IMG/VR virus record: IMGVR_UViG_3300022602_000192
Span: 1-41,487 of that record
Strand: one strand, 5' to 3'
DNA length: 41,487 nucleotides
Source: a virus
Shown here: one piece after another, positions 1 to 7,760 of the stretch
Layout of the letters: each line of letters begins with the position of its first letter
How positions within the stretch are numbered: the stretch's first letter is position 1
The notes under the pieces: generated by a model
Told to the model about the DNA's origin: nothing
What the model saw: only the letters and a program-made list of their open reading frames with translations
Databases searched by the model: none
Translations under genes and position numbers: made by a program

Positions 1-2
1 AT

Positions 3-2921
3 GTTTATGATGCTCCTTTAGCCAGTTACGGTAGTCCAGGCGACTACGCAGTTGTAGCATGTTCAGCCGCTACAAACACAAACATCCTATGGTTTAAGAC
101 ATACAACACAGCCAATGATGGTACAGGCGGTACAACTGTTGCGGCAAGTAACAGCGCATGGGTTCAAGTTGGTACAACAGCTTGGGTTAAATCATGGCCA
201 ACAGTTACTTCAACAGCGGCTAGCCCAACGCTAACTAGCGGTGGTACTATGTTAATTAACACAATTACTGTTACTAATGCAGGTACAACACTAGCAACAC
301 TAGCAACAGCAATTAACGGAGCAAGTATCGCTGGCGTTACAGCCAGTGTACAAAACGGTTTCTTAAACATCTATTCAACAGGTGTAGCAGTTGTTATTGC
401 ATCAGGTGGCGGTAACCCACAGAATTTAACAACATTAGGTATCACAGCTGGTACATACCAAGCTCCGACACTAACTATAGCTCCACATTATCAAGTTCCA
501 CAATATGGCAACTACAGCAACGGTACTTACACAGGTACTAGTGGTTATCCAACAGGTAGCTTGTGGATCAAAACAACTACAGTTAACCTAGGTGCTAACT
601 TTAATATTCAATATTATAACGGTACGACTGCTAGCTGGATCCAACAACCGATTACACAGTTATATGCTAACAATCAATCAGCAATGGCTGCCTTGGATGC
701 AACAGGTGGTGGTGCTAATATTCCAGTTGGGCAAGTTTATATCAAGTATAATGACACAGAAACTAGTCCAGCACTGGCAAACTACAAGATTTATCAGCGT
801 ACTTCATCTGGTAATACTGTAGTTACTTCCAATATTATTACAGCCAGCACATTTACATCAGGTTCTAACACAATTGCCGCACTGTCATCAAGTCAAGTTG
901 GTAGTTCTACATTAACATCAGCACCGTTAGTTAGTAGCAATGCTGTTACATTTACTGCAACTGGCAACGCCATAAATGATGCACAAGCATTTGTTGCCGC
1001 ATTTAACGCTGCCGCACAGAATCTAACTAACGTTTTAGCAAGTATTAATGCTAATAATCAAATTGTTATCACACATACACAAGGTGGTGATATTCGTTTA
1101 ACTGACGGTACTAACACTCCTATTAAGGCAGCGTTTACTACTGGTGGTACACTAGGTTTAAGCAATTTTTACAATGATCCAAGCTCAACAGGTAGCGATG
1201 GAAAGTATTTGATTTCAGCCTGGGCAAACACAATTTCAGTTACAAGCGGAACAGCACTAGTAACTCCAAGTGCTACTGCTCCTACAACAACGCCAGCAAA
1301 TGGTACATTATGGTATGACACAGTTTTAACTGATCTAGACATTTTGATTAATGATGGCACACGCTGGAGAGGTTATTGCTCAACAGCAGGTAAAGTAGTT
1401 GTTAACCAAGGTGTTGGCTATGTTAATGCCGCAACTACAACAGATATTAATGGTCCTATTATTTCTGCTACTCAACCAACTACAAACTCAGCAGGCGCAA
1501 GTCTACAACACGGTGACTTATGGTTAAACTCAAGCAATACTGAAGCATGGCCAACATTGTACAAGTGGAATGGATTGACAAAGGCATGGGTATTAGTTGT
1601 TAACTCAGACCATACAACACAAAATGGTATTATTTTTGCTGATGCACGTTGGTATGATGATAGCACTAACTCAGCTAGTGCAAAAACAGGTGCCGCAACT
1701 CCACAGACTATTGCAGGTGCTACAACAGGTACATTGATTACTAGCGACTTTGTTGACTTTGATGCTCCTAATCCAGCACTATATCCAAAAGGTATGTTGC
1801 TATGGAACACACGTCGTTCAGGATTTAATGTTAAGAAATATGTAACTGGCTATGTTAACACAGCCGCTCAAAATACAATTATGTCTGGTTCTCCTTACAT
1901 GACTTACTACTATCCAGATCGTTGGGTAACAGCAAGTCCTAATGATTACTTAGGAGTGGGACAATTTGGACGTAAATCACAACGTGCAGTTGTAGTTGCG
2001 GCATTGAACGGTTTGATTCAATCTAATCAAAACATTCGCAACGAAGACAGCATTACATTTACACTATTAAGTTGCCCAGGATACATCGAAACGCTAAGTT
2101 CACTAGTTAGCTTTAACACTGGACGCGGATTGTTATCATTTATCGTAGCAGATGCTCCAGCACGTTTAACACCAGATGCGACTAGCTTGAACGCATGGGG
2201 TAAAAATGTTAACAATGCAACAGGTGACGGCGAAGCAGGACTAGTAACAACAGATGCTAACACAGCAGTTTACTACCCATGGGCAGATACTACAGACTTG
2301 TATGGTAACAATATTGTTGTTCCTCCAAGCCATGTAATGTTGCGTACAATCGCCCTAAGTGATAATGTTTCTTACCCATGGTTTGCACCAGCTGGTGTAC
2401 GTCGTGGCGGTGTTACAAATGCTAGCTCAGTAGGTTATGTTGTTGGACAAACTGGCACATACTTACCAGTAGCATTGAATACTGGACAGCGCAATACACT
2501 CGCCAACGTTCAAGTTAACCCAATTACTTACATTGGTGGAACAGGACTAGTAGTTTATGGGCAGTACACACGTTCATTAGTGGCTAGCTCATTGAATCGT
2601 ATTAACGTAGCACGTTTAGTGATTTACTTACGCTATCAATTAAATGCGATTGCTAAACCATACATTTTTGAACCAAACGATACGATCACTCGTAACGAAA
2701 TGAGAAACCAAGTTGAACAGTTATTGCTCAACTTAGTTGGTGAGCGCGGTATTTACGACTACCTAGTAGTGTGCGATACTTCAAACAACACACCAAGCAG
2801 AATCAATGCTAACGAGTTGCATGTTGATATTGCAATTGAACCAGTTAAAGCAGTTGAATTTATTTACATTCCACTACGCTTAGAAAACACAGGCGCTATT
2901 GCTGGTTTAGGTAGCAAATAA
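3..2921 (+). CDS. gp18: Tail sheath protein gp18, 5' end outside window
   Basis: This is the contractile tail sheath subunit, which polymerises around the tail tube and shortens at injection. The reading frame is open to the left edge of the window, so the first ATG at 249 is internal and the true start lies upstream; about 972 residues are visible. The last ~300 residues carry the conserved sheath core: a stretch ending with NRINVARLVIYLRYQL, EPNDTITRNEMRNQVEQLL and a beta-rich end (HVDIAIEPVKAVEFIYIPL) typical of sheath C termini. The upstream part is a long Thr/Ala/Gly-rich region with repeated 'NGTLWYDT / HGDLWLN' style beta modules, making the protein much longer than T4 gp18 (659 aa). 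gp19 follows after 14 nt, the usual sheath-tube order. The family call is strong; the role of the insertion is unknown. Confidence 0.93.
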   Translation, partial: VYDAPLASYGSPGDYAVVACSAATNTNILWFKTYNTANDGTGGTTVAASNSAWVQVGTTAWVKSWPTVTSTAASPTLTSGGTMLINTITVTNAGTTLATLATAINGASIAGVTASVQNGFLNIYSTGVAVVIASGGGNPQNLTTLGITAGTYQAPTLTIAPHYQVPQYGNYSNGTYTGTSGYPTGSLWIKTTTVNLGANFNIQYYNGTTASWIQQPITQLYANNQSAMAALDATGGGANIPVGQVYIKYNDTETSPALANYKIYQRTSSGNTVVTSNIITASTFTSGSNTIAALSSSQVGSSTLTSAPLVSSNAVTFTATGNAINDAQAFVAAFNAAAQNLTNVLASINANNQIVITHTQGGDIRLTDGTNTPIKAAFTTGGTLGLSNFYNDPSSTGSDGKYLISAWANTISVTSGTALVTPSATAPTTTPANGTLWYDTVLTDLDILINDGTRWRGYCSTAGKVVVNQGVGYVNAATTTDINGPIISATQPTTNSAGASLQHGDLWLNSSNTEAWPTLYKWNGLTKAWVLVVNSDHTTQNGIIFADARWYDDSTNSASAKTGAATPQTIAGATTGTLITSDFVDFDAPNPALYPKGMLLWNTRRSGFNVKKYVTGYVNTAAQNTIMSGSPYMTYYYPDRWVTASPNDYLGVGQFGRKSQRAVVVAALNGLIQSNQNIRNEDSITFTLLSCPGYIETLSSLVSFNTGRGLLSFIVADAPARLTPDATSLNAWGKNVNNATGDGEAGLVTTDANTAVYYPWADTTDLYGNNIVVPPSHVMLRTIALSDNVSYPWFAPAGVRRGGVTNASSVGYVVGQTGTYLPVALNTGQRNTLANVQVNPITYIGGTGLVVYGQYTRSLVASSLNRINVARLVIYLRYQLNAIAKPYIFEPNDTITRNEMRNQVEQLLLNLVGERGIYDYLVVCDTSNNTPSRINANELHVDIAIEPVKAVEFIYIPLRLENTGAIAGLGSK

Positions 2922-2935
2922 TTAGGAGATATTAA

Positions 2936-3562
2936 ATGGCAATCGCGGCACTATCAAACTTTACAGTACCCTTAGCTTCAAACCAAAGCTCAGCAACACA
3001 AGGCATGTTAATGCCAAAGTTGAAATACAGATTCCGTATTTCATTTGAAAACTTTGGTGTAAGCACTCCTACAACAGAACTTACAAAACAAGTTTCTGAA
3101 GCGGCTCGTCCACAAGTTAAATTTACTGATCAAATTATTGAAATTTATAACAGCAAGATTCACTATGCAGGCAAACCGGCTTGGGAACCAATCGCAATTA
3201 AATTGCGTGATGATGTAACTGGTGCAGTATCTAAACTAGTTGGTGAGCAGAATCAGAAACAATTTGACTTTTTTGAACAAAGTTCAGCGGCAGCGGCGGG
3301 TGATTACAAATTCACAATGCGTATTGAAATTCTCGATGGTGGTAATGGTTCACAAACTCCTAACGTTCTCGAAACATGGGAATGTTATGGTTGCTATGTT
3401 GAATCTACAAACTGGCAAGATTTAAAATATAGTGAGCAAGGTCCAGCTATGATCGATCTAAGCATACGCTTTGATAATGCTGTACAAACTGCTCCAGTTC
3501 CAGCTATTGGAAGTCCAACTCCTGTAATGGCAGCTCCAGGCAAAAACGCATTAGGTTCATAA
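2936..3562 (+). CDS. gp19: Tail tube protein gp19
   Basis: This is the major tail tube subunit that forms the inner DNA conduit. It has 208 residues. The tube-fold motifs are visible: KLKYRFRISFENFG near residues 27-40, RPQVKFTDQIIEIYNSKIHYAGKPAWEPI at about 59-87, and TWECYGCYVESTNWQDLKYSEQGPAMIDLSIRFDNA near the end (the two longer motifs are given by their key residues in order). The length is slightly above T4 gp19 (163 aa) because of a Pro/Ala-rich tail after residue 180. The start is supported by an AGGAG ribosome site 7 nt before the ATG. It sits directly after the sheath gene and is closed by an intrinsic terminator. Confidence 0.93.
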   Translation: MAIAALSNFTVPLASNQSSATQGMLMPKLKYRFRISFENFGVSTPTTELTKQVSEAARPQVKFTDQIIEIYNSKIHYAGKPAWEPIAIKLRDDVTGAVSKLVGEQNQKQFDFFEQSSAAAAGDYKFTMRIEILDGGNGSQTPNVLETWECYGCYVESTNWQDLKYSEQGPAMIDLSIRFDNAVQTAPVPAIGSPTPVMAAPGKNALGS

Positions 3563-3566
3563 TAAT

Positions 3567-3586
3567 AAACCCACTTAGGTGGGTTT
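3567..3586 (+). terminator. Intrinsic terminator after gp19
   Basis: An 8-bp perfect stem, AAACCCAC with GTGGGTTT, closes a TTAG tetraloop just after the gp19 stop codon. The stem ends in TTT and is followed by TATTATG, so the U tract is short. Confidence 0.75.
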
Positions 3587-3625
3587 TATTATGACTAATC
3601 ATTAACTGCGCACTTTATCTTTTAA

Positions 3626-3632
3626 ATAAATA
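3626..3632 (+). promoter_or_regulatory. T4-type late promoter element, leaderless spacing
   Basis: The sequence ATAAATACTATT precedes the ATG at 3638. It matches the T4 late -10 element (TATAAATA) and leaves 5 nt before the start codon. In T4 the start site lies about 6 nt past the element, so transcription would begin at or next to the A of the ATG. No Shine-Dalgarno sequence is present. Confidence 0.65.
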
Positions 3633-3637
3633 CTATT

Positions 3638-4648
3638 ATGGGATTTACAGCCGACAATCATTTAAAGTCTGATTCGACCACGTTTCTACGTGATCAGCGC
3701 CATGCCGCGACTTTATTCAATTCGGATCAGTTTAGGCTAGCTCCTAAATTTGGATTTCAGTTTCATGTAGCATTTGGTATTAATCCAGGAGCACTACAAA
3801 ACATTAATATTCTACAGCGTCATGGTTTAGAAATTAACTTGCTGGTAAAGAGTGTAGCACTACCTAACTATACTGTTAAAACAGAAACACTTAATCAATA
3901 CAATAGAAAAAAAGTAGTTCAGTATTTTCATACACCGGGCGAAATAGATATTAAATTCCACGATGACAACATGGGTTTAATAAATCAGCTATGGCAAAAC
4001 TATTACAGTTATTACTATGCTGATCCGTTGTCAGCTAAAACCACCGAAGCATATAATAGAAATGCTACAAAAAGATTTAAGTATATTCCAACAGCTTATG
4101 GATTAGATAATGGCAGCACTGATCCATTCTTTAGATACATATCAATTTACCAAATGGCACGACATGAATATGTAAAATATACCCTAAGAAATCCTATTAT
4201 TACCAGTTGGAATCATAACAGAGTAGATTATGCTGATACTAAGACACGTGAATTTGATATGAAAATTATGTACGAAGCTGTAAGCTATGATGTTGGAGCA
4301 ATCAATCCTGAGCTAGATACTGCTGGTGGAGTTGAAGGATTTAGCGAAGCATGGTACGATAATTTCCCAAGCCCCTTACAAGGTATAAATCCAGATCCAT
4401 CAGTAGTTGACCCAAGTTTTGTGCAAGCTCTTGATGTTGAAGCAGCCAAGGGATCATTTTTAAACGCTGTTGTTGATCAGATTGCTAGTGCTCAAAACAC
4501 TATAGATGCAAATCCTACATCTCCATCCCCGCTAACAAATTCAGGAACAACATCGTCATCAGCTGGTGGAATTTCGGGGGTCACCTTTCCACAAAATAAT
4601 ACTGACACAAGTACAACTGCTACAACTTCAGGAATTAGGGTCAATTAA
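3638..4648 (+). CDS. Tail-tube-like virion protein (possible tube initiator/junction protein)
   Basis: This 336-residue protein was not recognised by name, but it has the layout of the tail-tube fold: LLVKSVALPNYTVKTETLNQ at about residues 68-87, a beta segment GEIDIKFHDDNMGLINQLW at about 107-125, and TREFDMKIMYEAVSYDVG near 205-222. The C-terminal ~90 residues are Ser/Thr/Pro-rich and look disordered. Its place between gp19 and gp4 and its tube-like strands suggest a baseplate-tube junction protein (T4 gp48/gp54 role) or a tube terminator; that is inference. It starts right after a late promoter element with no ribosome site, and its stop overlaps the next start (TTAATGG). Confidence 0.6.
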   Translation: MGFTADNHLKSDSTTFLRDQRHAATLFNSDQFRLAPKFGFQFHVAFGINPGALQNINILQRHGLEINLLVKSVALPNYTVKTETLNQYNRKKVVQYFHTPGEIDIKFHDDNMGLINQLWQNYYSYYYADPLSAKTTEAYNRNATKRFKYIPTAYGLDNGSTDPFFRYISIYQMARHEYVKYTLRNPIITSWNHNRVDYADTKTREFDMKIMYEAVSYDVGAINPELDTAGGVEGFSEAWYDNFPSPLQGINPDPSVVDPSFVQALDVEAAKGSFLNAVVDQIASAQNTIDANPTSPSPLTNSGTTSSSAGGISGVTFPQNNTDTSTTATTSGIRVN

Positions 4649-5013
4649 TGGTTACTGGAAATTTACCTTTATCACAGAGTAATGCTACTGATGTAAAAGT
4701 AGTGTTTGACAATTATTTTACCAAGCAGGTAAGTTTTCCAGCGGCAGAAATAGATGCTACTGTGGCATTTTTTGTTAAGCGAGGTTTTGATACAAGTAGT
4801 GCTAATTCTACATCAATCATATTATTAAATCAAGCTAGGATTGAAAATGTCAGTGTGTTTAGTTTATTAGATAAACTAAAAGGATTAACTGATACACAAC
4901 TTAGTCAAGTAATTACGCAAGTACTAAATTCTTACAGAGAAAAAACTAGTTTACTAGGTTATAGAACTGCTATTACTACTGATACATTCGAAGCCCGCAA
5001 CATCCTAGTCTAA
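4648..5013 (+). CDS. Small conserved T4-like phage protein, function unknown
   Basis: A 121-residue protein whose ATG overlaps the stop of the preceding gene by one base. It contains a helical pattern (DATVAFFVKRGFDTSSANST, then SIILLNQARIENVSVFSLLDKLKGL), which resembles a short protein that I associate with structural clusters of cyanophage-type T4-like phages, though I cannot name it. The position between tail and head-completion genes and the translational coupling suggest a virion or assembly role. No catalytic motif is seen. Confidence 0.7.
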   Translation: MVTGNLPLSQSNATDVKVVFDNYFTKQVSFPAAEIDATVAFFVKRGFDTSSANSTSIILLNQARIENVSVFSLLDKLKGLTDTQLSQVITQVLNSYREKTSLLGYRTAITTDTFEARNILV

Positions 5014-5014
5014 T

Positions 5015-5443
5015 ATGTCTAAATTTGCTCGTGGCAAGTTCACTATGAAACATCCCGAAAAATATGTTGGAACTAAAACACCGACATATAGAAGTAGCTG
5101 GGAATGGAGCTTTATGAACTTTTGCGACACTAACGAAAATGTTGCAAAATGGGCTAGCGAAGCTGTACAAATTCCTTACGTAGATCCGCTGACAGAGCGT
5201 CATACAGTTTATGTACCAGATTTTTTTATCCAGTATGTAGATAAAAATAATAAGATGCATGTTGAATTAATTGAAATTAAACCTGCTAGTCAAACTATAT
5301 TAGAGCGTGTGGGTAAAAATAAATTCAACCAAGCACAGTTTGTTAAAAATCAAGCTAAATGGGCTGCCGCTAGTATGTGGTGTAAACAACAAGGTATCAA
5401 GTTTAGAATTCTTAATGAAAATGATATCTTTAGTCAAATCTAA
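5015..5443 (+). CDS. gp4: Head completion protein gp4 (TnsA-endonuclease-like fold)
   Basis: This 142-residue protein matches T4 gp4 (gp50), which is needed to finish filled heads before tail joining. Visible motifs are the N-terminal GKFTMKHPEKYVGTKTPTYR (start of the family signature), SSWEWSFMNFCD at about 30-41, KWASEAVQIPYVDP at about 49-62, and YVPDFFIQYVD, followed by ELIEIKPASQT. The PDF..ELIEIK arrangement resembles a PD-(D/E)XK nuclease core. It lies 2 nt after the previous stop in a head/packaging run and is followed by gp16. Confidence 0.88.
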   Translation: MSKFARGKFTMKHPEKYVGTKTPTYRSSWEWSFMNFCDTNENVAKWASEAVQIPYVDPLTERHTVYVPDFFIQYVDKNNKMHVELIEIKPASQTILERVGKNKFNQAQFVKNQAKWAAASMWCKQQGIKFRILNENDIFSQI

Positions 5444-5457
5444 GCATAAGTAATATT

Positions 5458-5940
5458 ATGACTAAACGATTAGAAGAGGTTCTCAATCTTCCCGAAAGCA
5501 AAAAGATTGTCAAGGACGAAGAAAAGAAAAAAGCTAAAGCTGAAGTGGCTCAGCCCTTTCTTCGCGATATGGCAGAATATGATAAAATCTCTGCGGCACT
5601 TCCACAAGTAAAAGGGCTAGGAGATTTAGGCGATAGCGAACTAGACGAACTTGCCAAAAAAGCCACAGAAGCTTATGAAGATATTATGGACTTAGGTATG
5701 AACGTTGAAGCACGTTACAGTGGACGCTTATTTGAAGTAGCCGCTAGTATGTTAGGCAACGCTATTCAAGCTAAAACTGCTAAACTAGATAAAAAGTTAA
5801 AAATGATCGATTTGCAAATTAAAAAGCAAAAATTGGATCAGGAAGCTAACAATTCAGATGACGGTGTTACCCTACAGGGCGACGGTGTTATTATTACAGA
5901 TCGTAATAGCTTGTTAGAGAAATTGAAGAATTTAAAATAA
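5458..5940 (+). CDS. gp16: Terminase small subunit gp16
   Basis: This 160-residue, strongly helical and charged protein is called as the DNA-recognition subunit of the packaging motor. The central part (YDKISAALPQVKGLGDLGDSE followed by a long helix around ARYSGRLFEVAASMLGNAIQ, given in separate pieces) is the oligomerising helical region. The C terminus (GVIITDRNSLLEKLKNLK) resembles the gp16 tail thought to contact the large subunit. Order and size fit: it sits between gp4 and gp17, as in related phages. Sequence identity to T4 gp16 is low, so part of the call rests on context. Confidence 0.8.
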   Translation: MTKRLEEVLNLPESKKIVKDEEKKKAKAEVAQPFLRDMAEYDKISAALPQVKGLGDLGDSELDELAKKATEAYEDIMDLGMNVEARYSGRLFEVAASMLGNAIQAKTAKLDKKLKMIDLQIKKQKLDQEANNSDDGVTLQGDGVIITDRNSLLEKLKNLK

Positions 5941-5943
5941 ATA
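5937..5943 (+). promoter_or_regulatory. Late promoter element overlapping gp16 stop
   Basis: ATAAATA overlaps the gp16 stop codon and lies 18 nt before the ATG at 5962, giving a short leader that contains a weak AGGA ribosome site. Confidence 0.55.
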
Positions 5944-5961
5944 TAGTACTAGGACTAGACT

Positions 5962-6594
5962 ATGAAATCATTTAAAGAATACTTAACAGAGAGCAAAAAA
6001 CAGTACGAATTCAAACTGAAAGTTGCTGGCGACCACGCTAAAGATGCTGTAGAGCAAATCAAAGCTTCGTTGGCGGAATTCCATGTTAGCGCAGTATCAA
6101 AGGGAGTAACAACTCCAATCTCAGAACGCCAAAACGAGTTTCCTGAGCATAAAAATACAGCTATGACTGTGTATGATATTGTAACAGATTATCCAGCTAC
6201 AAGCCAACAAGTTCGTGATAGAGTTTGTACAGGGTTGGGTGTAACACACAATCATATCAAAGTCCGTAGCATGTACGAAGAACTTGAAGATCAAATCAAT
6301 CACGAGCATGATGAGCGTACACACAAAGCTCTAGTAGGTAAAGAACAAGATCCTAGCAACAACAGCAATCTAGTCAATGACGATCACAAATATAATTTGC
6401 TAAAAGAATTAGGCAAAGAAAAACATCAAGGTACACAAATCAAAGGATATAACGATCAGATCCTAGCCAAGGATGTACCAGGGCTTGCTCCAGAATATCG
6501 CAAAGAAAAACAAGCAAAGATGGAAACATCACATGCTAGTATTATTGGAACAAAACAAAACAAGATTACTGATCCAATGAAGGGAGCAAGATAA
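5962..6594 (+). CDS. Putative capsid-targeted internal/core protein
   Basis: A 210-residue, highly charged, Lys/Glu/His-rich protein. Its first residues, MKSFKEYLTES, closely resemble the T4 capsid-targeting sequence of the internal proteins and Alt (MKTYQEFIAEA), including a gp21-type cleavage site (LTE before S11). Residues ~15-100 form a possible alpha/beta domain (KYEFKLKVAGDHAKDAVEQI, 'VYDIVTDYPATSQQV'), and the rest looks disordered. By analogy it would be loaded into the prohead core and cleaved by the prohead protease. The enzyme role, if any, is unknown. It overlaps the next gene by one base (TAATG). Confidence 0.6.
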   Translation: MKSFKEYLTESKKQYEFKLKVAGDHAKDAVEQIKASLAEFHVSAVSKGVTTPISERQNEFPEHKNTAMTVYDIVTDYPATSQQVRDRVCTGLGVTHNHIKVRSMYEELEDQINHEHDERTHKALVGKEQDPSNNSNLVNDDHKYNLLKELGKEKHQGTQIKGYNDQILAKDVPGLAPEYRKEKQAKMETSHASIIGTKQNKITDPMKGAR

Positions 6595-7700
6595 TGAATT
6601 TAAAAGATTTAATCGCAAAGATGGATTCTATTGAAGAAGGCACTGAAATTCAAACTGATGAATGTGGCGCAATGCCAAGTGCTGTTATTAGTGCAGGTCC
6701 ACAAGGGCAACAAGACAACGTATCAATGAGTGTTAATGTTCAAGGTCAGGGCGAAGGCGGCCTTCGTAGCATTATGAATATTCTACGTGATATCGAGAAA
6801 GGTGAACAACATAGCGATCACGATCAACATGGACATGACGAGCCAATTATGGGAATGGATATGGAAGGACAAAGTGATGATAGTCCTTTAACTACCGCTC
6901 CAAATGACATCGGAGTTGAGGAACAACAAGCCGGTGACGAAGGCGACGATCAAGAAGAGTGGGGAAATTCAGCACACGGCGGTTCTGCACATCATACACA
7001 TGGTATTGAAGCTGTAACATTTTCAGGTGACGATTTAAATAGTAAAGGTAAAAGTAGTCCTGTTATGCGTGCCCCAGGTACAAATACACTACGCGAGCCA
7101 ACAAATGTTAGCGAAGAACTAGTAAGTCGTTTAAGTCAAATGTACCAGGCTATTAAAGAAGAACGTACGGAAGAAAAGAACGAAAAGGGTGAAGTTACTA
7201 AATGGAAAGAAGAAACTCCATGGCGCAAAGCTACTAACAAAGATGGTCGCGGTAAAGTAACTAACATGAGCGATAAAGCTCGCCGTGAAAGTGAAAAAAT
7301 GGCCGAGAAAGAAACAGAAGTAGATGAATCAGCCAAATGGCGCGATCCTAAATACAAAGGTCAGTTGTTCACACAGAAAAAAGGCGACAGTGACGATTAC
7401 GATCATATAGATTATGGATACGGTATGAAAGAAAGACCTAAAAAAGATCCTGGTCAAAAACGCTCTACGTTTGACAGAGATACAGTTTGGACTGATCCAT
7501 TAGATACTAGAAGTAATTTGCATAAAGATCACAACGATCCCGAAACCTGGGGTCATGGTAGTATTTCAGGTAAAGGAAGTACAAAAGGCAAAATTACAGC
7601 CGATAGAAGAAAGCATATGAAAAATAATATTCAAGGAAGTTTAGGACAACACCATACTCCTAACTTGCCAGAACAAACGGTTAAGTTTCGTCGCAGTTAG
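6594..7700 (+). CDS. His/Gly/Asp-rich virion-associated protein, unknown function
   Basis: This 368-residue acidic to highly charged protein has no recognised domain. The N-terminal MNLKDLIAKMDSIEEG is an amphipathic segment similar to those on other internal proteins of this phage group and ends in an IEE site that could suit the prohead protease. The middle has His-rich clusters (HSDHDQHGHDE at about 77-87 and HGGSAHHTHG at about 132-141). The end has short direct-repeat-like phrases (WKEETPWRKA, WRDPKYKG) and is polar throughout, so likely disordered. It is coupled to the preceding capsid-targeted protein and ends at a strong terminator just before gp17. A scaffold or internal head protein is the best guess. 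Confidence 0.6.
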   Translation: MNLKDLIAKMDSIEEGTEIQTDECGAMPSAVISAGPQGQQDNVSMSVNVQGQGEGGLRSIMNILRDIEKGEQHSDHDQHGHDEPIMGMDMEGQSDDSPLTTAPNDIGVEEQQAGDEGDDQEEWGNSAHGGSAHHTHGIEAVTFSGDDLNSKGKSSPVMRAPGTNTLREPTNVSEELVSRLSQMYQAIKEERTEEKNEKGEVTKWKEETPWRKATNKDGRGKVTNMSDKARRESEKMAEKETEVDESAKWRDPKYKGQLFTQKKGDSDDYDHIDYGYGMKERPKKDPGQKRSTFDRDTVWTDPLDTRSNLHKDHNDPETWGHGSISGKGSTKGKITADRRKHMKNNIQGSLGQHHTPNLPEQTVKFRRS

Positions 7701-7720
7701 CACCCTGTCCAAGGTGCCAA

Positions 7721-7746
7721 ATAGACCCTTCGGGGTCTATTTTTTT
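7721..7746 (+). terminator. Intrinsic terminator before gp17
   Basis: A perfect 8-bp stem (ATAGACCC/GGGTCTAT) closed by the very stable TTCG tetraloop is followed directly by six T. Only 14 nt separate the T run from the gp17 start codon, which forces gp17 to have its own promoter or depend on read-through. Confidence 0.9.
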
Positions 7747-7748
7747 GA

Positions 7749-7755
7749 TTAAATA
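7749..7755 (+). promoter_or_regulatory. Late promoter variant at gp17 start, leaderless spacing
   Basis: TTAAATA lies between the terminator and the gp17 ATG at 7761, with 5 nt (AACAT) in between. It differs from the ATAAATA consensus of this genome at one base. No Shine-Dalgarno sequence fits in the remaining gap. Confidence 0.5.
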
Positions 7756-7760
7756 AACAT

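Noticed and set aside
249-2921. gp18 starting at the ATG 249
   Set aside because: The same frame is open without a stop to base 3 and has the same composition, so the ATG is internal and the gene is cut by the window edge.
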